From the NCBI GenBank assembly GCA_963663315.1, contig OY760176.1:992001-1056000 (forward strand): a stretch of 64,000 nucleotides of DNA, read 5' to 3'. The position numbers and the translations under genes are program-made. Positions 45,675 through 54,698 of this stretch are shown here, one piece after another (positions within the stretch are counted from its first letter, which is position 1; the number at the start of each line of letters is the position of its first letter). Source of the stretch: G963663315 sp963663315 (lineage in GTDB: Bacteria; Pseudomonadota; Gammaproteobacteria; Arenicellales; Poriferihabitantaceae). The notes below the pieces were generated by a model, which was given only the letters and a program-made list of their open reading frames with translations, ran no database searches and had not been told where the DNA came from.

Positions 45675-45911
45675 TTAATCTGTCTGCATTTCGTCAGGGG
45701 TCATTGTTTTCATCGACAATGCGTGAATTTCAGACTTCATCCTGTCCCCCAATACACCATAAACCATCTGGTGTCGCTGGATCAGTGATTTACCTTCAAA
45801 ATCCACACAGACAATAACAGCGTCGAAATGATGACCATCGCCATCAACCTCGACCCGACTGCCTGCCAGACCTTCACAAATCCAGCCTTGTATATCCAGG
45901 GGAGTAACCAT
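45675..45911 (-). CDS. ibaG: BolA-family protein IbaG
   Basis: A 78-residue BolA/IbaG protein: VEVDGDGHHFDAVIV, then QRHQMVYGVLGDRMKSEIHALSMKTMTPDEM matched in pieces to the class II KH-like fold. In known genomes ibaG sits beside mlaB, as here. BolA proteins bind a [2Fe-2S] cluster together with monothiol glutaredoxins; grxD is the next gene downstream. Confidence 0.92.
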   Translation of the reverse strand: MVTPLDIQGWICEGLAGSRVEVDGDGHHFDAVIVCVDFEGKSLIQRHQMVYGVLGDRMKSEIHALSMKTMTPDEMQTD

Positions 45912-45977
45912 TTTCTTGTTATATGTGTTGTTATATGTGTTTATTATCGAGCGATTGTAACCTGCATACAGGCTGGA

Positions 45978-46268
45978 TTAATCAAGTATCCTCTCCAGAT
46001 TGGCTAACTGTGCGATATCCCGTAGTTTGTCAGGAATATGAGTGAAATGTAAGCTTGATGAGCTTCTGATCGCACGATCATACCAATTTACAAACAGTGC
46101 AAGCGCTGCGCTGTCCACTTTTTCCACCCCCTGTAAATCAATCTGATAATCTGGTTCGGTAAATGCCGGGGTATTTTGATAAACTGCATTGATCGTATTA
46201 TGGGTTAACACCCCGACCAGACTTATCACGTCACCTCGAATACTGATTTGAATACGAGCCTCATTCAC
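45978..46268 (-). CDS. mlaB: STAS-domain protein MlaB
   Basis: A 96-residue STAS-domain subunit that stabilises and activates the MlaF ATPase. The STAS core reads YQIDLQGVEKVDSAALALFV. It overlaps mlaC by 8 bases and is the last structural gene of the mla operon here. Confidence 0.9.
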   Translation of the reverse strand: MNEARIQISIRGDVISLVGVLTHNTINAVYQNTPAFTEPDYQIDLQGVEKVDSAALALFVNWYDRAIRSSSSLHFTHIPDKLRDIAQLANLERILD

Positions 46269-46908
46269 TTGAATAGCTCCTGTCGTTATTGGTTTTCATC
46301 AAGGCAATCGTTCCATCAAGACCATCCTTGAGGATGGACGACTGAATCACGTTTCGATAATTCAATACCATGTTCAGATCAGCCACCGTCAAATTGTAGA
46401 TTTTCCAGTTCTCCCCCGGTTTCTGCACCATAGAATATACCATGTCTATGAGAGTACCATTATCAATCCGGAATTGACCACGCACATTGGCAAATTTTAT
46501 CGACTTCTTCTGCTTGATCCGGGTTTCATCAAAAGACATGTTTTCGTTGCCCGTGTATTGGAATAACACAATGGCATAAGTGGCAATCAGCAATCTTTTC
46601 AACTCATGCGCAAACTCCCTGCGCTGTTTCGAAGTGGCTGTCTTCCAGTTTCCAGCCAGTATCAGTTTGGAGATATAGTCAAAATCAAATAACGGGCCGG
46701 CAATCCGGTCGACCAGATCAAACAGTTGTGTCTGGCTATTTTCGAGTTGTTGCCTGTCGGCGGTAAAAGAAACGACCATCGAATCGACGGCGCTCTTGAT
46801 AACCGGTGCGGGATCTTCGGTTGCCGATGAGATTGACGAAATACTCAACAGAGCAGCCAAACCCAGGCAGATGAACGTGCGAGTCAAGGATTTCAATCGT
46901 ATGTTCAT
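46261..46908 (-). CDS. mlaC: Periplasmic phospholipid-binding protein MlaC
   Basis: A 215-residue protein with a signal peptide (TFICLGLAALLSISSISSAT) and the MlaC/Ttg2D fold: DRIAGPLFDFDYISKLILAG, WKTATSKQRREFAHELKRLL and GTLIDMVYSMVQKPGENWKI. It shuttles phospholipids between the outer-membrane MlaA complex and MlaFEDB. Its ATG overlaps the mlaD stop by 4 bases. Confidence 0.94.
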   Translation of the reverse strand: MNIRLKSLTRTFICLGLAALLSISSISSATEDPAPVIKSAVDSMVVSFTADRQQLENSQTQLFDLVDRIAGPLFDFDYISKLILAGNWKTATSKQRREFAHELKRLLIATYAIVLFQYTGNENMSFDETRIKQKKSIKFANVRGQFRIDNGTLIDMVYSMVQKPGENWKIYNLTVADLNMVLNYRNVIQSSILKDGLDGTIALMKTNNDRSYSSE

Positions 46909-47378
46909 TGGGAACTTCCTTCCCTGTCACGACCTTGAGTGAACATGAACTGACTGATCAGGGACTCAAGCTGGATGGCCGACTGGGTAAATTCCAGGAC
47001 ATCACCTTCCTCAAGGTGTAAATCTGACGAACCGGGGGACAGACCGATATACTGCGCTCCAAGCAAACCCGAAGTCAAGATCGATGCGCCGGTATCCATG
47101 GGTAATGTATCGTAGTGTTTATCTATGTAAAGATCGACTATCGGGATATATTCCTGCTTGTCAATCCATATTTTTCCGACGCGACCGACACGAACCCCCC
47201 CGATCATTACCGGGGCCTTGACGCTCAAACCACCAATATTATTGAAGTGCGCTTCTATTTTATAGGTCTGGCCCGAGCCGAAACTGGTCCCGCTGACCTT
47301 GATCGCAAGCATAGCCAAAGCGCCCATGCCTGCCAGCATGAATATTCCAACCCACATTTCCAGGTTCTTGTTCCTCAT
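46905..47378 (-). CDS. mlaD: MCE-domain lipid transporter subunit MlaD
   Basis: A 157-residue protein with one N-terminal transmembrane helix (WVGIFMLAGMGALAMLAIKV) and an MCE domain (NIGGLSVKAPVMIGGVRVGR, LLGAQYIGLSPGSSDLHLEE). It forms a hexameric ring on MlaE in the periplasm. Confidence 0.95.
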   Translation of the reverse strand: MRNKNLEMWVGIFMLAGMGALAMLAIKVSGTSFGSGQTYKIEAHFNNIGGLSVKAPVMIGGVRVGRVGKIWIDKQEYIPIVDLYIDKHYDTLPMDTGASILTSGLLGAQYIGLSPGSSDLHLEEGDVLEFTQSAIQLESLISQFMFTQGRDREGSSQ

Positions 47379-47383
47379 TCTTT

Positions 47384-48163
47384 TCAGGAGCCTCCAAACA
47401 TCAACGCTGTCAATATATAGTCGCCACCGAGTATGGCGAGTGACGATGAAACTACCGTTCTGGTTGTCGCTAGGCTTACCCCTTCCGATGTCGGTTCAGC
47501 ATCGTATCCTTCGAACAAGGCAATCCAGACCACGATAAAGCCGAACACCACACTTTTTATCACACCATTGAGCACATCATCAACCAACTCGACGCCATTC
47601 TCGATGGAAGTCCAATAGACTCCCGGGTCAACCCCGAATTGGCCATGAGCTACCAGATACCCACCCAGTATGCCGACAGCGCTCATCATTGCCGCCAGCA
47701 GTGGCATGGCAATAATACCGGCGATAAACCGTGGACCAATCACCCTGATCATCGGATTCACAGCCATCATTTCCATCGCAGCCAACTGCTCTGTAGTTTT
47801 CATTAAACCGATCTCTGCGGTCAGCGCGGACCCCGCCCTGCCTGCGAACAACAAGGCAGCAAGCACCGGGCCGAGTTCCCTGACCAGGAACAATGCAACC
47901 ACCAACCCTAAGCTGGACTCGGCGCTGAAATTTACCAGTTGATAATAACCTTGCAGCCCTAGAACCATACCCACGAATAACCCGGATACCAGGATAATGA
48001 GCATGGTCAATACACCAATTGAATAAATCTGCTGAATGATCAGAGACCCCCTTGGCAGACACTGACAGGCACCGCGCAGCGCTTGCAACAGGAACAAAAA
48101 GGCGGCGCCGAGTCTGTAGAACAGTCCCAACCCCCAATTCCCGAGATTGATAACAAAGCTCAC
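47384..48163 (-). CDS. mlaE: Phospholipid ABC transporter permease MlaE
   Basis: A 259-residue permease with about five to six hydrophobic segments and the MlaE signatures GLFVGMVLGLQGYYQL, VRELGPVLAALLFAGRAGSA, AEIGLMKTTEQLAAMEMMAV and the C-terminal TSEGVSLATTRTVVSSS. Its start overlaps mlaF by 4 bases. Confidence 0.96.
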   Translation of the reverse strand: MSFVINLGNWGLGLFYRLGAAFLFLLQALRGACQCLPRGSLIIQQIYSIGVLTMLIILVSGLFVGMVLGLQGYYQLVNFSAESSLGLVVALFLVRELGPVLAALLFAGRAGSALTAEIGLMKTTEQLAAMEMMAVNPMIRVIGPRFIAGIIAMPLLAAMMSAVGILGGYLVAHGQFGVDPGVYWTSIENGVELVDDVLNGVIKSVVFGFIVVWIALFEGYDAEPTSEGVSLATTRTVVSSSLAILGGDYILTALMFGGS

Positions 48164-48990
48164 TGATCGTGCACTCCCAGATCATCAAGATAATTCCCGG
48201 CAGGGTAGTGGTATCTGACCGGGCCATCCGGCAACCCATTCATGAACTGTCGGATATCGGGTTGACTACTGTTCATCATATCCTCTGCACTACCATGTCC
48301 TACGACCTTTCCGTTATCCAGCAAATAAACATAGTCAGCAATACTGCACCCTTCATGCACATCATGAGTAACCACCACGGAAGCAATCCCCATCGCATCA
48401 TTCAATTTTCGAATCAATTGAATGATAACCGACATGGAAATCGGATCAAGCCCGACAAAGGGTTCATCGTACATGATCAATTGCGGGTCAAGGGCAATGG
48501 CCCGTGCCAGCGAAACCCGACGAGCCATGCCACCGGATAACTCCGATGGCATCATATTCCTGGCCCCGCGAAGTCCGACCATTTCCAGTTTCATCAGTAC
48601 CATCAGGCGAATAATATCTTCCGGCAAATCTGTTTGTTCCCGAATTGGGAATGCGATATTGTCATAGACATCCAGGTCAGTCAAAAGTGCATTGTTCTGG
48701 AACATTACGCCCAATTTTCTTCGCATCACATATAGCTCGGCGCCCTGATTAGTCGGTATCGGCTTGCCATCAAAAATCAGATTTCCACGATCCGGCTTGA
48801 TTCGCCCACCAAGCATACTCAGAAATGTTGATTTGCCACAACCACTTGGGCCCATGATAACCGTCACTTTCCCACGGGGAATAGCCAGATTCAAACCACC
48901 GAATACGCTGCGGTGTCCGAATGAAAAGTGAACATCCGTCGCCTCGACAAGAGGATTATCAAAAAGTTTCGGGGAGTGGGGACGACTCAT
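48160..48990 (-). CDS. mlaF: Phospholipid ABC transporter ATPase MlaF
   Basis: A ~276-residue ATPase of the Mla outer-membrane lipid-asymmetry system. Walker A IMGPSGCGKSTFLSMLGGRI, LGVMFQNNALLTDLDVYDNI, signature LSGGMARRVSLARAIALDP, Walker B LIMYDEPFVGLDP and VVVTHDVHE. ATG 48990 (MSRPHSPKLFDNPLVEA) is chosen because in-frame codons further upstream lie in the tRNA-Pro gene. First gene of mlaFEDCB-ibaG-grxD. Confidence 0.95.
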   Translation of the reverse strand: MSRPHSPKLFDNPLVEATDVHFSFGHRSVFGGLNLAIPRGKVTVIMGPSGCGKSTFLSMLGGRIKPDRGNLIFDGKPIPTNQGAELYVMRRKLGVMFQNNALLTDLDVYDNIAFPIREQTDLPEDIIRLMVLMKLEMVGLRGARNMMPSELSGGMARRVSLARAIALDPQLIMYDEPFVGLDPISMSVIIQLIRKLNDAMGIASVVVTHDVHEGCSIADYVYLLDNGKVVGHGSAEDMMNSSQPDIRQFMNGLPDGPVRYHYPAGNYLDDLGVHDQ

Positions 48991-49016
48991 TCTGCTGGTA
49001 TATGCCTGTATTTTAT

Positions 49017-49093
49017 TGGTCGGGGTGAGAGGATTTGAACCTCCGACCACCGCAACCCCATTGCGGTGCGCTACCAGGCTGCGCCACACCCCG
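49017..49093 (-). tRNA. tRNA-Pro (anticodon GGG)
   Basis: A 77-base tRNA with encoded CCA. Acceptor CGGGGTG pairs with CACCCCG-type 3' strand; anticodon stem CCGCA/TGCGG carries loop ATGGGGT, anticodon GGG; T-loop TTCAAAT. It lies between the merR-like gene and mlaF on the same strand, ending 26 bases before the mlaF start. Confidence 0.97.
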
Positions 49094-49144
49094 AATACTG
49101 ACAGGAAGTTCCTGTCCGTGAAAATCTGGATTGTTCTCCAAGGA

Positions 49145-49516
49145 TCAGCTTAGAATTTGCTGAACTTCGGAAAGCTCCTCAATCAGTTGTGAGACCATCT
49201 TGCTGGCCTCCTGAGTGCTCTTTGCAGCCACGCCCGATTCAGAATTATCATTGGCAAGCTGTTCCAACTGGCTTCTGGCGCCACTTATCGTGAATCCTTC
49301 CTTGTATAACATCCGGCAAATATGTCGTATCAGCTTGACCTCATGTCTTTGGTAATACCGCCTTCCACGGCGTTTAACGGGCTTTAACTGGGGAAATACC
49401 GTCTCCCAGTAACGTAAAACCTGTGGTTTGATCTCGCAAAGTTTGCTCACTTCGCCGATAGCGAAATATCGCTTGGGAGGTATTGGCGGGAGTTCAAACC
49501 CTGTTGGATCAAGCAT
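49145..49516 (-). CDS. MerR-family transcriptional regulator next to ihfA
   Basis: A 123-residue protein with an N-terminal MerR winged helix (YFAIGEVSKLCEIKPQVLRY, FPQLKPVKRRGRRYYQ) and a short C-terminal coiled-coil-like region, without the metal- or drug-sensing cysteine loops of MerR or SoxR. This small regulator after pheT-ihfA and before tRNA-Pro is a conserved arrangement in Gammaproteobacteria. Its target is unknown. It begins at the ihfA stop codon. Confidence 0.9.
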   Translation of the reverse strand: MLDPTGFELPPIPPKRYFAIGEVSKLCEIKPQVLRYWETVFPQLKPVKRRGRRYYQRHEVKLIRHICRMLYKEGFTISGARSQLEQLANDNSESGVAAKSTQEASKMVSQLIEELSEVQQILS

Positions 49517-49842
49517 CAGCGTATTTGATTATCCCTGCGTTTCCGGTTTAAATCAAAAACGTTTTTATTGACGTTCTTTTTCAGCTTTTGACCTGGCTGG
49601 AAGGTGACTACCCGCCGGGGCGAGATAGGCACTTCTTCCCCGGTTTTCGGATTACGTCCAAGGCGTTCTGGTTTTTCACGGAGGTTGAAGCTGCCAAAAC
49701 CCGATAGCTTGATCGAATAGCCTTCCCCGAGCAGCAGACGGATTTTCTCAAAAAATAATTCAACAAACTCCTTGGACTCACGTTTGTTCAACCCGACTTC
49801 ATTGAAAAGTGTATCCTTTAAATCTGCTTTTGTTACCGTCAT
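49516..49842 (-). CDS. ihfA: Integration host factor subunit alpha
   Basis: A ~108-residue DNA-bending protein acting as a heterodimer with IhfB. MTVTKADLKDTLFNEVGL, FVELFFEKIRLLLGEG and the DNA-inserting arm LGRNPKTGEEVPISPRRVVT are typical. ATG 49842 is chosen; codons further upstream overlap pheT and match nothing. Located after pheT as in E. coli. Confidence 0.96.
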   Translation of the reverse strand: MTVTKADLKDTLFNEVGLNKRESKEFVELFFEKIRLLLGEGYSIKLSGFGSFNLREKPERLGRNPKTGEEVPISPRRVVTFQPGQKLKKNVNKNVFDLNRKRRDNQIR

Positions 49843-49885
49843 ATTTTCGGTGCTTACGTTGATTTCCGATTTATTATTATATTGT

Positions 49886-52273
49886 TTAATGCCGTAGGCG
49901 TGCACCCATTTCGCGTTCAAGCAGCCCGATAATACGCTCTGTTACAGCTTCTACTTTTGAGGATGTAAGACTGCTTGATTCTGACTGAAATGTCAAGGCA
50001 ACAGCCAGGCTTTTCTTGTTTCTTTCCAGCTTGTGTTCTCGGTAAATGTCAAACAACTCGAGCTTCTTCAATAATTCTCCGCCGCCAGCGCGAATGATTT
50101 CCAATACAGGTTGCACTTCAACTTCTTCATCAACCAGAATTGCCAGATCTCTTTGCAGTGAAGGAAACTTCGATACTTCGGAAAATTCAGGCAATCCTGA
50201 GTGGGTTAAAATCGAGAGGTCAATCTCAAACAGATAAACGGATTGGTCTATCTCATAAAATTTTTGCTGTGCAGGATGAAGCCTGCCAGCATGACCAATT
50301 ACATCCTTTTCATATTCAATCCGGGCGCATTGTCCTGGATGCAATGCACTGTGCACAGTTCGCCTGAATTGAAATCGATCAGGATTGATGGATAAATTCA
50401 GGATCGCTTCAAGATCTCCCTTGAGATCGAAAAAATCCACCTCCCTTGAATCGTGCCCCCACTGACTTGGCAGACAAAGTCCGCTTATCAGACCGGCCAG
50501 ATAATTTTCTTCATGGCTCTTTCTCTCATTTTCGGCTTTGTTAAAAACATGTCCGATCTCGAATAACCGAACCCGGCTCTCCTGACGATTCAGGTTATTC
50601 TGCAACGCCTCCAATAATCCAGGCCAAAGGCTTTGACGCATCACTGCCATATTGTCAGCGATGGGATTGGCCAGCACAATCGCATCCGCCCTGTCCAGTA
50701 AGTTCTGTTGGGAAGCCGGATCCACAAAGCTGTAGGTCATCGCTTCATGATAGCCCCTTTGAATCAGTACCTGTTTAATATCATGTTGGGTGATGACGCC
50801 TTCACGGTAGCGGCCTGCCTGATGATTTGCCGAAGGCGCTGTCGGCGCAATTTTCTCAAAGCCATAACATCTCCCCACCTCTTCCACAAGATCATGTTGA
50901 CCCTGAATGTCGAACCTCCAGCCTGGCGGTATGACTTCCCATCCCGATGCGGTTGGGGTCACTGACATTCCAAGACCCCGCATGATTCTGGTCGTCTCTT
51001 TGGCAGGTACGCGGGTGCCGAGTACCCGCTCGATTTCTGACTGGTGAAATCTGATTGGCCGGAATTGTGGAAGCGCTGATCTTTCGATTGCATCGGTAAC
51101 CGGCCCGGCCTGTCCACCCGCGATTTCAAGAATCAGTCCGGTTGCCCTTTCTATTGCGCTCAACTGGAGTTCACTATCAACCCCCCTTTCGAATCGATGT
51201 GAGGCATCCGTGTGCATGCCGAGTTGCCGGGCCTTCCCGAGAATGTCGTCGGGCAGAAAGAGTGCAGATTCGAGATATATATCCGTGGTGTTGCCGGTTA
51301 TCGCAGAACTGTTTCCGCCCATAATGCCGGCAAGTGCAATCGCTGTTTGATGGTCGGCAATCACCAGGTTGCCGTTCGACAGCTTCACCGTGCTGCCATC
51401 AAGCAGTTCAAGTTCCTCCCCTTCACCTGCTCTTCGAACCACAATGCCACCGCTGATCCGGGCCAGATCAAACGCATGCATGGGTTGACCGAGTTCATGC
51501 ATCACATAGTTGGAAATATCGACTATCGGGTTAATGCTGCGCATCCCTGAGCGTCGCAATCGTTCAACCATCCAGTCCGGGGTTCTCGCACTCATGTCGA
51601 TACCCTGAATCGCCCGACCTGCATATCGCGGGCAGGCATCAACCGCTTCCAGCCTGACCTCAAGAGACCGTGAAATTGTCGGCTGGCTGGCGCTGATTGC
51701 TGGAACTTCAAGTCTGGTGTCGGTCAACACCGATATTTCACGGGCCACGCCGACCATGCCAAGACAATCTCCACGATTCGGCGTCAGCTTCAATTCGAAT
51801 ACCAGATCGTGCAGATCAAGGTAGTCGGCAATACCGGCGCCCAACGGTGCATTCTGATCGAATTCGATAATCCCGTGAGCAGATTCCGCCAGACCCAATT
51901 CCATCGCAGAGCACAACATGCCCTCGGATTCTTTTCCTTTGACATCCCGTCCGAGAATGGTCATGTCGCCTATTTTCGCGCCTGCTCTGGCCACCGCGGT
52001 TCGCAATCCCTCACGCACATTGGCTGCGCCACACACTATGGACAACCGTTCTCCGTTGCCGACGCTGACTTCACACAGGCTCAGATTCGGAGCATGTGGA
52101 TGGGATGTGACAGTGGTAATTTCGCCCACTATCACCCTGGTTGAATCCAGTTGCGGACCCGCACGGGTTATAGACTCCACTTCTAACCCGGCGAGAGTGA
52201 GTTTTTCAGCCAGTTCTTCGGTCGAAATTTTCGGATTGACCCATTCCCTTATCCAGGATTCACTGACCAGCAT
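49886..52273 (-). CDS. pheT: Phenylalanyl-tRNA synthetase beta subunit
   Basis: A 795-residue beta subunit with the N-terminal tRNA-binding (EMAP-like) domain (~40-150; VVGEITTVTSHPHAPNLSLC), B3/B4 editing domain, B5 domain and C-terminal anticodon-binding ferredoxin fold (FPSLQRDLAILVDEEVEVQP). Full length. It pairs with PheS directly upstream (14 bases). Confidence 0.98.
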   Translation of the reverse strand: MLVSESWIREWVNPKISTEELAEKLTLAGLEVESITRAGPQLDSTRVIVGEITTVTSHPHAPNLSLCEVSVGNGERLSIVCGAANVREGLRTAVARAGAKIGDMTILGRDVKGKESEGMLCSAMELGLAESAHGIIEFDQNAPLGAGIADYLDLHDLVFELKLTPNRGDCLGMVGVAREISVLTDTRLEVPAISASQPTISRSLEVRLEAVDACPRYAGRAIQGIDMSARTPDWMVERLRRSGMRSINPIVDISNYVMHELGQPMHAFDLARISGGIVVRRAGEGEELELLDGSTVKLSNGNLVIADHQTAIALAGIMGGNSSAITGNTTDIYLESALFLPDDILGKARQLGMHTDASHRFERGVDSELQLSAIERATGLILEIAGGQAGPVTDAIERSALPQFRPIRFHQSEIERVLGTRVPAKETTRIMRGLGMSVTPTASGWEVIPPGWRFDIQGQHDLVEEVGRCYGFEKIAPTAPSANHQAGRYREGVITQHDIKQVLIQRGYHEAMTYSFVDPASQQNLLDRADAIVLANPIADNMAVMRQSLWPGLLEALQNNLNRQESRVRLFEIGHVFNKAENERKSHEENYLAGLISGLCLPSQWGHDSREVDFFDLKGDLEAILNLSINPDRFQFRRTVHSALHPGQCARIEYEKDVIGHAGRLHPAQQKFYEIDQSVYLFEIDLSILTHSGLPEFSEVSKFPSLQRDLAILVDEEVEVQPVLEIIRAGGGELLKKLELFDIYREHKLERNKKSLAVALTFQSESSSLTSSKVEAVTERIIGLLEREMGARLRH

Positions 52274-52287
52274 AGCGCACGCCCGAT

Positions 52288-53325
52288 TTATACGGTGCCA
52301 CGAAATTGTCGCAGGAAGGACAAATCATTGTTGAAAAACAAACGCAGATCGTTTACTCCATAACGCAACATGGTCAAGCGTTCGACTCCCAATCCGAATG
52401 CATAGCCGGAATATACCGTGCTGTCTACGTTGCCGTGTCTGAGCACTTCAGGATGAACCATGCCGCAGCCCAGTACTTCCAGCCATCCGGTTTCCTTGCA
52501 GATTCGACAACCCTTGCTGTTACAGAATACGCACCCCATATCCACCTCTGCCGAGGGTTCCGTGAAAGGAAAATACGACGACCTGAATCTGACCGGAAGA
52601 TCCTTCTCGAAGAATTCCTGTATAAAATAGATGAGGATGCCCTTGAGATCCGAAAAGGTAATATCCGTATCGATACACAGGCCTTCGAGTTGATGAAACA
52701 TCGGGGTATGAGTTATATCGGAGTCACAACGATACACCCGTCCAGGGGCGATCACTCGAATCGGCGGCCGGGTATCGTGCATGTACCGAATCTGTACAGG
52801 AGAAGTATGCGTTCTCAGCACTACATGATCATCAATGTAGAACGTATCATGCATGGCGCGGGCAGGATGATTCCGGGGGATGTTGAGTGCCTCGAAGTTG
52901 TGGTAGTCATCCTCAATCTCAGGTCCGGTTGCGATATTGAAACCCATTCGGTCAAAAATATCTTCCATCCTCCTGATAGTGCGCGAAACCGGATGGAGAG
53001 TGCCAGTCGACTGCCCTCTTCCCGGCTGAGTGACATCGATTTTCTCTTTCTCCAGCTGCCCGGTAGTCTCCTGAATCTCCAGTTCCTGATACCTGGATTG
53101 TATCTTATCGGTGATTTGCAACTTGATCTTGTTTACATCCTCGCCATAACTTTTCCGCTCGGTGGGAGGCAAACTGCCAATCCGTTTCAACTGTCCGGTA
53201 ATAATCCCCTTTTTGCCGAGATACTCAACACGAATGACATCCAGGGCAGCCCGGGACTCTGCACCGCGAATAGCATCCACGGCTTTCGGGTAAATAAATA
53301 CCGGCGGTCGATTATCAGAAGACAC
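52288..53325 (-). CDS. pheS: Phenylalanyl-tRNA synthetase alpha subunit
   Basis: A ~345-residue catalytic subunit. N-terminal coiled coil, then the class II core: HPVSRTIRRMEDIFDRMGF, TGPEIEDDYHNFEALNIP, THTPMFHQLEGLCIDTDI, FRSSYFPFTEPSAEVDMG and GVERLTMLRYGVNDLRLFF. The cysteine-bearing insert CVFCNSKGCRICKETGW is common outside enteric bacteria. GTG 53325 is the probable start; reading further upstream would overlap rplT, and no clear Shine-Dalgarno is seen. Confidence 0.95.
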   Translation of the reverse strand: MSSDNRPPVFIYPKAVDAIRGAESRAALDVIRVEYLGKKGIITGQLKRIGSLPPTERKSYGEDVNKIKLQITDKIQSRYQELEIQETTGQLEKEKIDVTQPGRGQSTGTLHPVSRTIRRMEDIFDRMGFNIATGPEIEDDYHNFEALNIPRNHPARAMHDTFYIDDHVVLRTHTSPVQIRYMHDTRPPIRVIAPGRVYRCDSDITHTPMFHQLEGLCIDTDITFSDLKGILIYFIQEFFEKDLPVRFRSSYFPFTEPSAEVDMGCVFCNSKGCRICKETGWLEVLGCGMVHPEVLRHGNVDSTVYSGYAFGLGVERLTMLRYGVNDLRLFFNNDLSFLRQFRGTV

Positions 53326-53422
53326 AGTATATAGGATAGTTTCAATTCCCCTGCAAACTGCACCGGGAATCAGGGTGAAACACCGGGCTTGCAGAGATTT
53401 TTCTGCCCCACAACAACCAGAT

Positions 53423-53791
53423 TCAAGCGGTTGGACTATCCAGAGCCAGCTTTGCCTGTTCCGCCAGCGCCATAAATGCCACCTTGTCATGAACAGCAAG
53501 ATCAGACAACACTTTACGGTCCAATTCAATACTGGCTTTGTTCAATCCAGCAATAAAACGACTGTAACTGATTCCATTTTCTCGCGCTGCCGCATTGATA
53601 CGTACAATCCACAGGGAACGAAATTGACGTTTTCTCTGGCGTCTGTCCCGATAAGCGTATTGACCCGCTTTATCTACTGCCTGTTTGGCAACCTTGTAAA
53701 GCCGACTGCGGGCGCCACGATACCCCTTGGCTTGTTTCAGTACCTTTTTATGGCGGGCCTTGGCTACCACCCCTCTCTTTACTCTTGACAT
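53423..53791 (-). CDS. rplT: 50S ribosomal protein L20
   Basis: A 122-residue L20: MSRVKRGVVAKARHKKVLK, AKGYRGARSRLYKVAKQAV, YRDRRQRKRQFRSLWIVRIN and AARENGISYSRFIAGL. Essential for early 50S assembly; in E. coli it represses its own operon by binding the rpmI leader. Follows rpmI by 19 bases. Confidence 0.98.
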   Translation of the reverse strand: MSRVKRGVVAKARHKKVLKQAKGYRGARSRLYKVAKQAVDKAGQYAYRDRRQRKRQFRSLWIVRINAAARENGISYSRFIAGLNKASIELDRKVLSDLAVHDKVAFMALAEQAKLALDSPTA

Positions 53792-53810
53792 ATTCCTGTT
53801 CCTTGATTGA

Positions 53811-54008
53811 TCAACTGTAGGGAAGCAACTGTTTAACAGCAGCGTGATCTGCAGAATCGACCAACAGGCCAGTCCTGAGATGTCGCTTCCGCTTGGTGGA
53901 TTTCTTGGTTAGAATATGATTCAAGTGGGATTGGGAACGTTTGAATTTTCCCGAGGCTGTGCGTTTGAAACGCTTGGCCGCGCCACGATTGGTTTTAAGT
54001 TTCGGCAT
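53811..54008 (-). CDS. rpmI: 50S ribosomal protein L35
   Basis: A 65-residue basic L35 with MPKLKTNRGAAKRFKRTASG and HILTKKSTKRKRHLRTGL. Lies between infC and rplT, 110 bases after infC, a spacer long enough for an L20-binding leader structure. Confidence 0.98.
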   Translation of the reverse strand: MPKLKTNRGAAKRFKRTASGKFKRSQSHLNHILTKKSTKRKRHLRTGLLVDSADHAAVKQLLPYS

Positions 54009-54118
54009 TACTTACTCCAGTATTTGCGGCCTTGAAATATCTTCGGCCGTATTAATTGTCATAATTCAATAAAAATCAACGATGGTAGTTCTGGAATGGA
54101 CTACTTCTCGTTTTACGG

Positions 54119-54679
54119 TTAAAGCTGCTCAGATATATGCGAAACTGAACCGGCTTTTTTCAAATTTCTCTTCGGGGTCAAAACCATGACCATCTGACGC
54201 CCCTCCAGTTGTGCTGTCTGCTCAACCTCGGCGATTTCCTGCAAATCTGCTTTCACCCGATCCAGCATGATCAGACCCAACTCTTTATGGGCCATCTCCC
54301 GGCCCCTGAATCGCATGGTCACCTTGGTTTTATTCCCCACCTTGAGAAACGCTGCCAGTTTTTTCACCTTAACGTCATAATCCCCAACATCGGTGCCAGG
54401 ACGAAATTTGATCTCCTTTATCGTAATCTGTTTTTGCTTCTTTTTTGCATCCTGCCTTTTCTTGCTCTCGTTGTATAAAAACTTGCCATAATCCATGATT
54501 CGGCAAACGGGCGGGTCAGCATTGGGAGAAATCTCTACCAGATCCATTCCAGCCTTTTCTGCGTTGGCCAGCGCATCGTTTCTCGAAATGATACCCAGTT
54601 GCTTGCCATCCGTAGATATAACTCTTAATGGATCGCCCGAAATGTGATCATTTACAGTTGGTTGTTTTTGTTTTGCTAT
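54119..54679 (-). CDS. infC: Translation initiation factor IF-3, probable ATA start
   Basis: A ~186-residue IF-3 that controls start-codon fidelity. The C-terminal domain (DLVEISPNADPPVCRIMDYG onward) is unmistakable. The first ATG (54547) would remove most of the N-terminal domain. Reading upstream in frame gives VNDHISGDPLRVISTDGKQL, a normal IF-3 N-domain, with no ATG, GTG or TTG at its head. An ATA codon at 54677-54679 lies 8 bases after GAGG, 19 bases after thrS. IF-3 discriminates against non-canonical starts, so ATA would allow the autoregulation known for the E. coli AUU start. Confidence 0.88.
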   Translation of the reverse strand: MAKQKQPTVNDHISGDPLRVISTDGKQLGIISRNDALANAEKAGMDLVEISPNADPPVCRIMDYGKFLYNESKKRQDAKKKQKQITIKEIKFRPGTDVGDYDVKVKKLAAFLKVGNKTKVTMRFRGREMAHKELGLIMLDRVKADLQEIAEVEQTAQLEGRQMVMVLTPKRNLKKAGSVSHISEQL

Positions 54680-54698
54680 GTCTTGTTCCTCATCAGTC

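Noticed and set aside
48991..49089. An N-terminal extension of mlaF
   Set aside because: The extra codons translate tRNA-Pro sequence; the true start is downstream.
49843..49920. A longer N-terminus for ihfA
   Set aside because: It would overlap the end of pheT and does not match the IHF family, which begins at MTVTKADL.
52306..53334. A 342-codon open frame on the plus strand
   Set aside because: It lies entirely antisense to pheS, whose motifs are conserved throughout; the translated sequence resembles no known family.
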